This document shows, in pieces, positions 25,055 through 33,756 of a stretch of DNA of 64,000 nt. Where the stretch lies: the NCBI GenBank assembly GCA_023230855.1, contig JALNWQ010000001.1, positions 1 to 64,000 of the forward strand, given 5' to 3'. Both the position numbers and the translations under genes were made by a program. The notes beneath the pieces are model-generated. The model made no database searches, was not told the origin of the DNA, and was given only the letters and a program-made list of their open reading frames with translations. The stretch is from Solirubrobacteraceae bacterium (GTDB lineage: Bacteria; Actinomycetota; Thermoleophilia; Solirubrobacterales; Solirubrobacteraceae). Numbering within the stretch: position 1 is the first letter of the stretch; each line of letters starts with the position of its first letter.

Positions 25055-26344
25055 GTGAGGCCCCGGGGCGCCTCCCCGACCCCCAGCGGCCGCTCGCTGC
25101 CGGAGTGCTCGCCCGAGTCCGAGCGCCTCATCGGCGTCGTCGCGGGCCGGCTCGAGCAGCGGTCGCAGGACGTCGCGGTGCGGTTGATCCACGAGGTCGA
25201 GCTGCGGATGCCGCACCTCGCGGGCGACGACGAGTTCCACGAGACGCTCGTCGCCGTCGCCCGCGGCAGCGTCGAGCTCATCTCCACCATGATGCGCACG
25301 TGGACCGACCCGAGCGTCGTGCCGCCCCCGCACGAGGCGCTGGAGTGGGCGCGGGGCCTCGTCGGCCGCGGCGTGTCGATGAACGACCTGCTGCGGGTCT
25401 ACCGCCTGGGCCAGGCCACCTACCAGGACCTCTTCTACGGCGAGATCGTGGACCAGGGCGCCGACCCGGTCCGGACGATGGAGGCGATGCGCGCGTGCTC
25501 CGCGTTCTCGTTCGCCTGGATCGACGCGATCTCCACCCCGCTGATCGAGGCGTACGAGGACGAGCGGGACCGCCGGCAACAGGGCGCCGAGGCGGTCCGC
25601 GTCGAGACGATCGAGGCGATCCTCGCGGGCGGGACCGTCGACCCGCAGGTCGCCGGCGCGCGGCTCGGGTACGACCTGGGGCGCCGGCACGTCGGCTTCG
25701 TCGTCTGGACCGAGGGCGACGGTGACGTGCCGTCCCGGATCGACCTCGACGAGGCCGTCGGCCACGTCGCGCGGGTCCTCGGGGGGAGCGGCCGGCCGTT
25801 GCTGTCGCGGACGTCTCCGCGGATGACCGTCGGCTGGACCGCCCGGGGCGCGCTCGCCGACGACGTCGAGGACGCGCTCGCCACCCGCCTGCGCGGCACC
25901 GGGTGCCGGGTCGCCATCGGGTCCGTCGCCGAGGGGATGGCCGGGTTCCGCACGTCGTACGAGCAGGCCAACCGCGCCCGACGCGTCGCACGGCTCCTCC
26001 GCCGCGGCGCGCACGCCACCCTCTACGCCGACGTCGCCGTCGAGGACCTCCTGACCCGGGACGTCGACGGCGCCCGGGCGCTGGCGACCCGCACCCTCGG
26101 CCCGCTCGCCTCCGACGACGACGCGACGCGGCGGCTGCTGACGACGCTGCGGGTGTACCTCGAGGAGGGCCAGAGCCTCGCCCGGGCGTCCCGGCGCCTC
26201 GGCATCCACCAGAACACGATCGCCTACCGGGTGCGGCGCGCGGTCGAGCTCGCCGGCCAGCCCGACGCCGGATCCAAGACCCTGCACGCGGCGGTGCTCC
26301 TCGGGCCGCTGCTGCGCGACGGCGGCGGCGACGGCGAGCCCTGA
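25055..26344 (+). CDS. PucR/CdaR-type transcriptional regulator, copy 1
   Basis: This 429-residue regulator starts at GTG 25055. The N-terminal half is helical and contains RGVSMNDLLRVYRLGQATYQD, a feature of actinobacterial PucR-like proteins. The middle has a GGDEF-like or sensor fold (YDLGRRHVGFVVW). The C-terminal end is a PucR-type helix-turn-helix (LARASRRLGIHQNTIAYRVRRAVEL). Such proteins usually activate neighbouring catabolic operons in response to a metabolite. It faces away from the rubredoxin gene and may control it. A second family member (60265) shares the VYRLG region and domain order. Confidence 0.88.
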   Translation: MRPRGASPTPSGRSLPECSPESERLIGVVAGRLEQRSQDVAVRLIHEVELRMPHLAGDDEFHETLVAVARGSVELISTMMRTWTDPSVVPPPHEALEWARGLVGRGVSMNDLLRVYRLGQATYQDLFYGEIVDQGADPVRTMEAMRACSAFSFAWIDAISTPLIEAYEDERDRRQQGAEAVRVETIEAILAGGTVDPQVAGARLGYDLGRRHVGFVVWTEGDGDVPSRIDLDEAVGHVARVLGGSGRPLLSRTSPRMTVGWTARGALADDVEDALATRLRGTGCRVAIGSVAEGMAGFRTSYEQANRARRVARLLRRGAHATLYADVAVEDLLTRDVDGARALATRTLGPLASDDDATRRLLTTLRVYLEEGQSLARASRRLGIHQNTIAYRVRRAVELAGQPDAGSKTLHAAVLLGPLLRDGGGDGEP

Positions 26345-26368
26345 GCCCGGCCCGCCCCGGACGCTCGT

Positions 26369-26383
26369 TGTGACCCCGTCACA
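26369..26383. promoter_or_regulatory. TGTGAC palindrome upstream of the LuxR-type gene
   Basis: TGTGAC-CCC-GTCACA is a perfect 15-base palindrome, 185 bases before the GAF/LuxR gene and 25 bases after the PucR-type gene. It resembles half-sites used by Crp/Fnr-type or GntR-type regulators, though the spacing is too short for a standard Crp site. The rest of the 224-base gap shows no gene. Confidence 0.4.
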
Positions 26384-26568
26384 GCGAGACCGGTCTTTGC
26401 TGTGGCCAGAGGTCGGGCGCGACGGGGCCGGCCGGAGCAAGCTGTGCACGATGGAGGGATCCGGCGTGGCTCGTGGTTTCCACGAGCGGTCGCGGGATCG
26501 GTTCGGTGTTCGTCCCACACCGCGGATCCGTGGATGGGAGACGATGCGCCAGTCCACAGGGGAGAGGG

Positions 26569-27849
26569 ATGAGCACGATCAAGGAACAGGGTGAGGCGCG
26601 GGGAGGCGTCGTCACCGGGGACGGCGCCACATGGGCGCTCAACGCCCCCCGCATCACCGAGCGGCGCCTGCGGGAGGACGTGCAGAGCGTCGTGACCTGG
26701 GCGATCGAGCTCGGGCACGCCGACGTGGGGCCGGACGGCGGTCCACCGTCGATCGACGACCTGGAGGCCGGGCACGACGCGGTGGGGGCCGTCCTGCGCT
26801 CGGCGCTCGAGGCGGTGCGCAACGGCACCGCGGCCGACGGGCCCGCACGCCGCGGCGCCGTCGACCTCGTGCTCGCCTGCCGCGACGTCGAGGCGCGGTT
26901 GCGCGACGCCGAGCGGGCCGCGGAGTCGGTCGCGCTCGGGTCGGTGCGCGAGGCGCTCGGCACGCTCCGCGACGTCGCGACGGTCGAGCAGCTCCTCGAG
27001 CGGGCCCCGACCGCCGCGGTGCGGCTCGGGTTCGACCGGGCGCTCGTGTCGGCGATCGAGCGCTCGGTGCTCGCGCCGCGCTCGTGCCTCATGGGCGGCG
27101 ACGTCGAGCGGACGGAGGCGATGATCCGCGTCGGGCGGGAGCAGCCGCGACGGCTCGACCCGTCCCTGCCGGAGACGGAGATCGTCCGCCGGCGCCGCGC
27201 GATCATCGTCCGTGACGCCTGGAACTGCCCCGACGCGCACCGGCCGCTCGTCGAGGTGTCGGAGACGCGCGACTACGCCGCCGCGCCGATCATGGGCGGT
27301 GGGCGCGTCATCGGGATGCTCCACGCCGACCACTTCGAGAAGCGGCGGCGGGTCAGCCGGTTCGACCGCGACCTCCTGTGGATGTTCGCCGACGCGTTCG
27401 GGCAGACGTTCGAGCGGGTCGCGCTCGACGCGCGCGTCGAGGGGATCCGTCAGGCGGTCGGTCGGGCGTCGGCGCTCACCGACGCCGCGATCGGCCGCAC
27501 GACCGGCGAGGAGCTCGTCCTCGGAGGCGGCCCGGACGTCGACGCCGACGTCGCGCCGACCGTCCGTGCGGCGCCGGTCCCGACGCCGACCCGCGCCCCG
27601 GTGCTCCCGGCCGAGGACCGGATCGACGCGGTGCTCACCCCGCGCGAGGTCCAGGTCCTGCGGCTCATGGCCGAGGGCGAGACGAACACCGGCATCGCCG
27701 AGCGCCTCATCGTCGCGCCCGGCACCGCCAAGACGCACGTCAAGCACATCCTCCGCAAGCTCTGCGCGTCCAACCGGGCGGAGGCGGTGTCGCGGTACCT
27801 CCAGCTCGAGCACGAGCGGGCCGCCGCCGGGCACGCGCGCGGCTGGTGA
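26569..27849 (+). CDS. GAF/LuxR-type transcriptional regulator, copy 1
   Basis: The product has 426 residues from ATG 26569, with GGGGAGAGGG as ribosome site. A helical N-terminal part of about 130 residues leads into a GAF-like sensor (about 140-300: VATVEQLLERAPTAAVRLGF, then AAPIMGGGRVIGMLHADHF). The C-terminus is a LuxR/NarL helix-turn-helix (LTPREVQVLRLMAEGETNTG, then KTHVKHILRKL). A variable Pro/Ala-rich linker joins the two. No receiver domain is present, so it likely senses a small molecule rather than phosphorylation. It is a clear paralogue of 42145-43359. The target genes are unknown. Confidence 0.88.
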   Translation: MSTIKEQGEARGGVVTGDGATWALNAPRITERRLREDVQSVVTWAIELGHADVGPDGGPPSIDDLEAGHDAVGAVLRSALEAVRNGTAADGPARRGAVDLVLACRDVEARLRDAERAAESVALGSVREALGTLRDVATVEQLLERAPTAAVRLGFDRALVSAIERSVLAPRSCLMGGDVERTEAMIRVGREQPRRLDPSLPETEIVRRRRAIIVRDAWNCPDAHRPLVEVSETRDYAAAPIMGGGRVIGMLHADHFEKRRRVSRFDRDLLWMFADAFGQTFERVALDARVEGIRQAVGRASALTDAAIGRTTGEELVLGGGPDVDADVAPTVRAAPVPTPTRAPVLPAEDRIDAVLTPREVQVLRLMAEGETNTGIAERLIVAPGTAKTHVKHILRKLCASNRAEAVSRYLQLEHERAAAGHARGW

Positions 27850-27881
27850 CGGGACCCGCCCGCCGGTGAGGTGGCGGACGC

Positions 27882-28283
27882 TCAGCCGGGGGCGAGCGTC
27901 CGCGACCAGATCTCGCCGGTGACGCGGGCGAGGGCGTCGACGTCCGTCGGGCGGGGGTCGTCGCGCGCGAGCGCCAGCCGCGTGTAGGCGAGCTGGTCGA
28001 GCACGCCGCCGAGCGCGTCCGCCAGCAGCGGCAGGTCGTCGACGTCGAGTCGGCCGACGTCCTGCAGGCCGCGCAACCACTCCTCGATCCGGGCGAGGAA
28101 CGCCCGCCGGACGTCGAGCCACGCCTCGTCGAGGAGCGGCTCGTGGCTCGCCGCGATCTCGCGCTTGTCGGTGAAGTGCCGGTAGAACCCGTCCTGCGAC
28201 AAGCCCGCCTCGGCGGTGATGTCGGCGATCCGCGTGTGGGCGTAGCCGCGCTCGCCGAAGCACCGCGCCGCCGCGTCGAGCAA
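27882..28283 (-). CDS. TetR-family regulator with unclear start
   Basis: The helix-turn-helix is convincing (HTRIADITAEAGLSQDGFYRHF), with a short C-terminal domain; 133 residues is shorter than the usual 180-200. Similarity starts upstream of the first usable codon: the frame reads ATRARLLDAAARCFGERG, but before TTG 28283 there is no ATG or GTG until an in-frame stop near 28156. A TTG start, or a lost start through mutation or sequencing error, are the options. It is divergent from the frameshifted gene at 28331, 47 bases away, and is the obvious candidate to repress it. Confidence 0.75.
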   Translation of the reverse strand: MLDAAARCFGERGYAHTRIADITAEAGLSQDGFYRHFTDKREIAASHEPLLDEAWLDVRRAFLARIEEWLRGLQDVGRLDVDDLPLLADALGGVLDQLAYTRLALARDDPRPTDVDALARVTGEIWSRTLAPG

Positions 28284-28330
28284 CCGTGCCCGGGTCGCCC
28301 GGCCGCGGGCGTTGCGAGGGGTGGGAAGAG

Positions 28331-30204
28331 ATGATGGACGCTGCGACGGACGAGCTCACGCAGGTCGGCGTCGGCCTGAGCGTCTTCGAGGACGACCGGG
28401 TCGTGGAGGGCCCCGTGGTCTTCCTGAACACGCCGAAGGCGGTGATCGACTTCGTCGCGTCCGGCCGCGTGCGGGAGAGCGAGCAAGGCCGCGCAGATCC
28501 AGGTGCTGCTCGAGTGCTACCTCGGTCAGACCCCGCACGGGTCCGAGGGCGACGCCCGGATGCGGGCCGACATGACGACCGGGGTGCTGGAGCTCACCGA
28601 CGACAGCATCGACCGCGACCTCACCGTCGCGGAGCGCAACGAGATGCAGCGCTACATGGCGTGGAACCTGTGGGACTTCCTCGCGCTGCGTGCCGCCGAG
28701 GGCGAGTCCGGGCTCATCCCGCGCCAGGAGTACGAGACCTTCGGCTGCGTCATGCAGTGGATGCGCTACCCGGCGTTCTACCGCCGGATCCTCGACGCGG
28801 TCGGGATCGACGGCCTCGTCGACGTCGGCGCGACGGCCCGGCGCGAGCCCGGCAACAAGGTCAACCTGCTGCACGTCTGGTGCGCCGGGTTCGCGCCGCT
28901 GCTCGGTCGCGCGATCCTCGGCCGGCTCGGAGTCGAGGGCACCGTCTCCCGGCCCGAGGACGTGCGGTTGATCCTCCAGCTCATGCGCCGCCTGTACAAG
29001 GGCGTGTGGGGCGACGGCGCGATGTTCACGTCGATGCGCGGCCACCGCGCGCCGATGCTCGACCGGTTCGCGGCCGAGCAGACGTCGCCGGACGACCCGG
29101 ATCGGCGGGAGCTGTTCACGGCGTTCAACGCGTCGACCGAGATGCTCGGGTTCCTCGTGGACTTCGACAACCGGTCGGGGCTCAACGACATCGGGCCGTA
29201 CCCACTGCCGGACGGGCGGTTCATGATCGTCCGCGACCACTTCCTCCACGACCCGATGTACCACTGGCACGACGTCGCCGACGAGCTGCCGCACTGCATC
29301 ACCCAGGCGATGGTGTTCCGTCCCGACGAGCCGCTGGACCTCGCGCTCATGGACGGCGGCACGCTCTTCGCCAAGCCCGGCAACGACCTCAAGCACCTCG
29401 AGTCGGCGGCGGTGTACGTCCGCGACCGGTGGGACACGCCGGCGTCGGAGATCCGCCGGATCGACGACGCCGAGGTCGAGGCGATCCGCGCCGCCTGCGG
29501 ACCGGTCACCGACCGGCTGTACCGCCGCATCGCCGGCATGCCCAAGCGCGACAAGATCATGTGTCGCGCAGGTGTACTACGGCGACCTCGTCGGACCGGT
29601 CGCCCGCGCCGCCGGGGTGTGGGACGCGCTGCAGGAGGACGAGTTCTTCGAGATCGACCCGGTCGCGTCGGAGGCGTACTACCCGCTGGTCCGCGACGGG
29701 CAGGGCGTGGCGATCATGGGCGAGGCGTTCCTCACCGGCATGGGGTTCCCGCCGCTGTCGGACGGCGGACTCGTCGACGTGCCGCTCGAGCACCTGCACC
29801 CGATCGCGCTGCGCGGGTCGCTGGAGCGGCTGCCCGACGGCGTCGACGGCGATGCGCTCGTCGCGGCCGGTCTCTGCGCCGGCACCGCCGCGGGGTGGGT
29901 GCTCACCGGGGAGGGCGTCGCCCGTCACGCCCGCCTGCTCGAGGCGGAGCGCCGCACCCTGGACCTCGACGCGCTCGGACCGGTGTACGAGCGGTTCCTC
30001 GCCGCCAACGGGCCGTTCAAGGCGTTCAGCTCCCGCTGGCCCGGCCTCGACGAGGACGCCCGGTGGGCGGCAGCCGCCGAGGCCTGCGACCACGACCACG
30101 TCGTCAGCCCCCGTCACGACTCGATCCACGCCGTGTGGATGGAGGTCCACGAGGACGACCTGCTGACCCTCGGGCGCTCCCGCGAGGAGGAGGGGAGCTA
30201 CTGA
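28331..30204 (+). pseudogene. Unrecognised gene with two apparent frameshifts
   Basis: Coding-like sequence passes through all three frames. The start (ATG 28331, TDELTQVGVGLSVFEDD) runs to about 28480. The middle (IQVLLECYLGQTPHG through KRDKIM) runs from about 28482 to 29561, and the end (YYGDLVGPVARAAGVWDAL) runs from about 29563 to the TGA at 30202-30204. One extra base near 28481 and one near 29562 would explain both jumps; corrected, the protein has about 620 residues. It is rich in Trp, Tyr and His (HDPMYHWHDVADELPH) and has no membrane helix. I do not recognise the family. Its stop overlaps the start of the AttH-like gene, so the two form an operon, probably under the divergent TetR. 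Sequencing errors are as likely as true decay. Confidence 0.6.
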
Positions 30205-31283
30205 TGCTGACCGCCGCCGACGAGTGGCACGTCCACCAGACCCCCGAGCCGATCGCGGTCGCGGGGACCGACCGCAACTTCCACGACCGCTCGTGGTTCA
30301 GCGGGTTCACCCCGGACCACCGGACGATGTTCGCGGTGGCGTTCGGGATCTACCCGCACCTGAACGTCGCCGACGCGCACGTGTCGGTCATCCGCGACGG
30401 CCGGCAGGTGTGCCTGCACGCGTCGAAGACGCTGCACTCCGACCGGGCGACCCTGGCCGTCGGGCCCGTGTCGATCGAGATCGTCGAGCCGCTCCAGCGG
30501 CTGCGGGTGCGCGTGGCCGAGCAGGACGGCATCGCCGCGGACTTCGAGGTCGTCGGCCGGCACTTCCCGGTCGAGGAGCCGCGGTTCATCCACCGCGTCG
30601 GACCACGGACGTTCATGGACTACACGCGCCTGTCGCAATCCGCCAGGATCTCGGGGTGGGTGTCGGTCGACGGCGAGCGGATCGACCTGGACGGCGCGCT
30701 CGGCGTGCGCGACCGCTCGTGGGGGATCCGCAACGCGGGCCTCTCCGACCCGCAGCCGTACCAGCCGCCGGTCGAGCCGCAGTTCTTCTGGGTGTGGACG
30801 CCGGTGCACTTCGCCGACCGCACGGTGTTCTGGCACGTCAACGACGACGCCGAGGGCCGGCCGTGGAACACCCGCGGGACGATCTGCCCCGACGGCGCCG
30901 ACGCGGCCGGACTGGGTCACGCGGACGGCCGGTTGACCTTCAACCTGCAGCCGGGGACGCGCTGGCTCGCCGACGCCCGGATCGACATGTCCCCGCGCGA
31001 GGGCGCGCCGTTCTCGCTGTCGTACGAGCCGCTGATGTACCTGGAGATGCAGGGGCTGGGGTACTTCCACCCCGAGTGGGCGCACGGCACGCCGCACGGC
31101 GAGCTGCGGATCGGCCGCGAGGACCTGGTGCTGGCCGACGCGCGCCCGGACGAGCCGCAACGGCTACACCGCCAGGTGCTCTGCCGGGTCACCGCCCGCC
31201 ACGAGGACGGGGGCGAGGAGACCGGCATCGGGATCATGGAGCACCTCGTCCACGGGCCGTACGCCCCGCTGGGTCTGACGTAG
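30204..31283 (+). CDS. AttH/CrtC-like (DUF7064-type) protein
   Basis: This 359-residue protein starts at ATG 30204. It is beta-rich, with repeated Trp/Arg motifs (FHDRSWFSGFTPDH, then GVRDRSWGIRN, then HPEWAHGTPHGEL) typical of lipocalin-like AttH/CrtC-type proteins. These are often found beside steroid or terpenoid catabolic genes and are annotated with DUF7064/DUF7065. Some family members bind or hydrate hydrophobic substrates; no catalytic residues can be named here. The frame is also open through the whole upstream gene, giving a misleading 926-residue ORF. The family call is by pattern recognition and moderately certain. Confidence 0.65.
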   Translation: MLTAADEWHVHQTPEPIAVAGTDRNFHDRSWFSGFTPDHRTMFAVAFGIYPHLNVADAHVSVIRDGRQVCLHASKTLHSDRATLAVGPVSIEIVEPLQRLRVRVAEQDGIAADFEVVGRHFPVEEPRFIHRVGPRTFMDYTRLSQSARISGWVSVDGERIDLDGALGVRDRSWGIRNAGLSDPQPYQPPVEPQFFWVWTPVHFADRTVFWHVNDDAEGRPWNTRGTICPDGADAAGLGHADGRLTFNLQPGTRWLADARIDMSPREGAPFSLSYEPLMYLEMQGLGYFHPEWAHGTPHGELRIGREDLVLADARPDEPQRLHRQVLCRVTARHEDGGEETGIGIMEHLVHGPYAPLGLT

Positions 31284-31355
31284 GGCCGCGCTTCGGCGGA
31301 CGGGCGGCGCCGGTCGGTCCGGGGCACGACCGTCGGTTGTCGGAGCGATGCTTTG

Positions 31356-31400
31356 AGGTGGAGCGATCGACCCGTTCCTGGCGGGTCGATCGCTCCACTT
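31356..31400. terminator. Long near-perfect hairpin between convergent genes
   Basis: Arms of 19 bases (GTGGAGCGATCGACCCG core) pair with a single G-T wobble around a seven-base loop (31375-31381). It sits between the plus-strand AttH-like gene and the minus-strand hydrolase. The length and near-perfect match are unusual for a simple terminator. The word GGAGCGAT also occurs once just upstream (31342). Confidence 0.6.
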
Positions 31401-31421
31401 CGCCGGGGTGCGCTTCCGGTC

Positions 31422-32237
31422 CTACGCGGTGACCTCGGCGACGAACGCGGCGAGCACGCCGATGACCTCGTCGCGGTTGGTCTCGTTGAAGACCTCGTGG
31501 CGCGCACCGGGATAGCGGTGGCTGCGCAGGTCGTTCCCGGCCAGGCGGCCGACGACCGGCTCGACGAGGTCGGCCGGCGACAGCGCGTCCTCGTCGCCGT
31601 GGACCCACAGCACCGGCACGTCGCCGAACGCGGGACCGCCGGCGACGGCCTGCACCGCCGCGAACACCGCGCGGAGCGTCGGGCGCTTGAACGGCCCGTG
31701 GTACACGAGCGGGTCGGCGACGTACGCCTCGCCGACGGCGGGGTCGCGCGACAGCACCGCCGGGTCGATCGGCACCTCGGGCAGCGGGTCCATCTCCACG
31801 AGCGGCTCGATCTGCGGGTTGCCGGCCACGAACGGCCCCGACAGGACGACGCCGCGCGGCAGGTCCGCCCCGAGCTGCAGGTGGCGGGTGACGATCAGCC
31901 CGCCGAGCGAGTGCCCGACGACGACGACCGGCAGGCCCGGGTGGCGGCCGGCGACGGTGTCGCGGACCGTGCCGAGGTCGACGGCCAGGTCGTCGAAGCT
32001 CTCGACGAGCGCCGGCTCGCCGGCCGAGCGGCCGTGGGCGTGGTGGTCCGGCGCGTAGACCGCGGCGCCGTCGGCGGCGAGCCGCCGGGCGACGTGGTCG
32101 TAGCGGCCGCCGTGCTCGCCGTAGCCGTGGGCGATGAGGACGACGCTCCGCGGCGCCGCCGGCACCCACGAGCGGACGACGAGCTCGCCGTGGCGGCCCG
32201 CGACGGTCAGGTCGTCGGTGGTGATCTGGTCGGACAT
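31422..32237 (-). CDS. Alpha/beta hydrolase, monoacylglycerol-lipase-like
   Basis: This 271-residue serine hydrolase has an oxyanion region (LIAHGYGEHGGRYDHV), a nucleophile elbow GHSLGG, an acid in WVHGDEDALSP and a catalytic His in RHEVFNE. The HGYGEH motif and overall pattern match monoacylglycerol lipases and lysophospholipases. No signal peptide is present, so it acts inside the cell. It lies 136 bases downstream of the WS/DGAT gene on the same strand and could recycle acylglycerols made by that block. The start ATG 32237 has GGAG upstream. Confidence 0.9.
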   Translation of the reverse strand: MSDQITTDDLTVAGRHGELVVRSWVPAAPRSVVLIAHGYGEHGGRYDHVARRLAADGAAVYAPDHHAHGRSAGEPALVESFDDLAVDLGTVRDTVAGRHPGLPVVVVGHSLGGLIVTRHLQLGADLPRGVVLSGPFVAGNPQIEPLVEMDPLPEVPIDPAVLSRDPAVGEAYVADPLVYHGPFKRPTLRAVFAAVQAVAGGPAFGDVPVLWVHGDEDALSPADLVEPVVGRLAGNDLRSHRYPGARHEVFNETNRDEVIGVLAAFVAEVTA

Positions 32238-32373
32238 CGTGCTCCTCGGTGGGACCCTCGACCGCCGGCGCCTCGGACGGCTCGGCGGGCGGGGCCGGTG
32301 TGGTGGATCGGTCTGGTGGACGGTCGGGCCGACCGGCGCGGCGCGTCGCCGCGACCGGCCGGTGGGGCGCCGG

Positions 32374-33756
32374 TCAGGCGACGGCGAGGACCTCGTCGAA
32401 CGCGTCGACGAGCGAGCGCCGGAACAGCGGCACGTCGGCGACGGCGGCGGCGTCGAGGTTGGCCCCGACGCACGCGCGGTCGCCGTGCGACACGAGCGTG
32501 ATCATCGCCGCGGCTCCCGGCAGCGGCGCGTACGGGTAGAGCCGCTCGACCCGGGCTCCGGCGAGGTACACCGGCTCGCGGATGCCGGGGACGTTGGACG
32601 CCTGCAGGTCGGTGCCGCGCATCGCCGGCGCGAGCATCCGGGCCACCACGGGAGCGGGGAGGCGCGCCATCACCGGGGTGACGTGGCTCAGCGCGTCGAG
32701 CGCCGGGTCGTGCCGGGCGGCCCGGACCGCGGCGCCGATCGCCTGCATCCGCCGGACCGGGTCGCGCTCGTCGAGCGGACCGGCCATCCGGGCGGCGGCG
32801 AACTGGTTGCCGCCGGCGGGGGCGTGGGCCTTGCGGACCGACACCGGGATCGCGATCGGGATCGCCGGCACCGGGGCGCCCTGCGCGTCGTGGTACCGCG
32901 CGAACGCCCCGAGCAGCGCCGCGAGGTACGCGTCGTTCACCGTGCCGCCGGCCGCCTTGCCGGCGTCGCGCAGCGCCTTGAACGGCATCTCGTGGGCGAC
33001 GAACCGCCAGGTCAGGTCGCGGTCGGCGAGCAGCGGCGACGGGGCCGCCGGCGGATCGCCGAGCAGGCTCCGGGCCGACGTCACCGCCGTCGACGCGCCC
33101 CGGGCGAGCCGCGCCGGCCGGCGCAGCGCCCCGGCGGCCGACGACGCCAGCCCGACGACGCGGCGGGCGTCCGACAGGCCGAGTCGCGCGGCGGTGCCGG
33201 CCCGGCTGCGCGGCCGGATGACCGCTGGCAACGGCAGGTCGCGCTTCTCGGTCGGCTCGGCGGTGCGGGAGTGCATCGCCTCGAGCAGCTGGACGATCCC
33301 GATCCCGTCGGTCGAGCTGTGGTGGAGCTTCAGGACGTAGGCGGCGGCGCCGTCCGGCAGGCCCTCCAGGAGGATCGCCTCCCACGGCGGACGCGACCGG
33401 TCGAACGGCTCCATCGCGATCTCGGCGGCCGCGTCGAGCGCGTCGTCGAGCGTGGCGCCGTCCGGGAGCGTCCGGCGGCGCAGGTGGTGGTCGAGGTCGA
33501 ACCGCTCGTCGCTCACCCAGCGCGCCGCACCGATGCCCGGATCGTCCACCCGCCGCCGAAACCGCGGGACGGCGCGCGTCGCCCACTCGTGCGCGGCGCG
33601 CAGCCGCTCGTGGTCGGGGGCGTGGGAGAGGAGCTCGAAGCCGACGATCGTGGAGCGCAGCGCCGGATCGCGCTCCGCCCGCCACATCACCGTCTCGATC
33701 GGGCTCAGGTCGTCGTCGGTGCCCCAACGGAACGACCGGTCCGCGGTCGGGGTCAT
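32374..33756 (-). CDS. Wax ester synthase/diacylglycerol acyltransferase
   Basis: This 460-residue WS/DGAT enzyme transfers an acyl group from acyl-CoA to a fatty alcohol or diacylglycerol, making storage lipid. The catalytic HHxxxDG motif is HHSSTDG at residues 145-151. The PLW-like site RPPWEAIL lies before it, and the NDAYLAAL element and a C-terminal SNVPG motif follow. Start ATG 33756 shares one base with the gpsA stop, so it is co-translated with the glycerolipid genes upstream. An alkyl-rich diet (CYP153, P450s) would supply both alcohols and acyl-CoA. The specificity cannot be read from the sequence. Confidence 0.93.
   Translation of the reverse strand: MTPTADRSFRWGTDDDLSPIETVMWRAERDPALRSTIVGFELLSHAPDHERLRAAHEWATRAVPRFRRRVDDPGIGAARWVSDERFDLDHHLRRRTLPDGATLDDALDAAAEIAMEPFDRSRPPWEAILLEGLPDGAAAYVLKLHHSSTDGIGIVQLLEAMHSRTAEPTEKRDLPLPAVIRPRSRAGTAARLGLSDARRVVGLASSAAGALRRPARLARGASTAVTSARSLLGDPPAAPSPLLADRDLTWRFVAHEMPFKALRDAGKAAGGTVNDAYLAALLGAFARYHDAQGAPVPAIPIAIPVSVRKAHAPAGGNQFAAARMAGPLDERDPVRRMQAIGAAVRAARHDPALDALSHVTPVMARLPAPVVARMLAPAMRGTDLQASNVPGIREPVYLAGARVERLYPYAPLPGAAAMITLVSHGDRACVGANLDAAAVADVPLFRRSLVDAFDEVLAVA

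Noticed and set aside
26370..26594. Short plus-strand frame before the LuxR-type gene
   Set aside because: Wrong frame for the gene, no ribosome site, no domain, and it overlaps the palindrome and the start of the real gene.
28503..31283. Continuous 926-residue open frame
   Set aside because: Only its first and last parts are coding. The stretch from about 29562 to 30203 is coded in another frame, and the last part is a separate gene starting at 30204.
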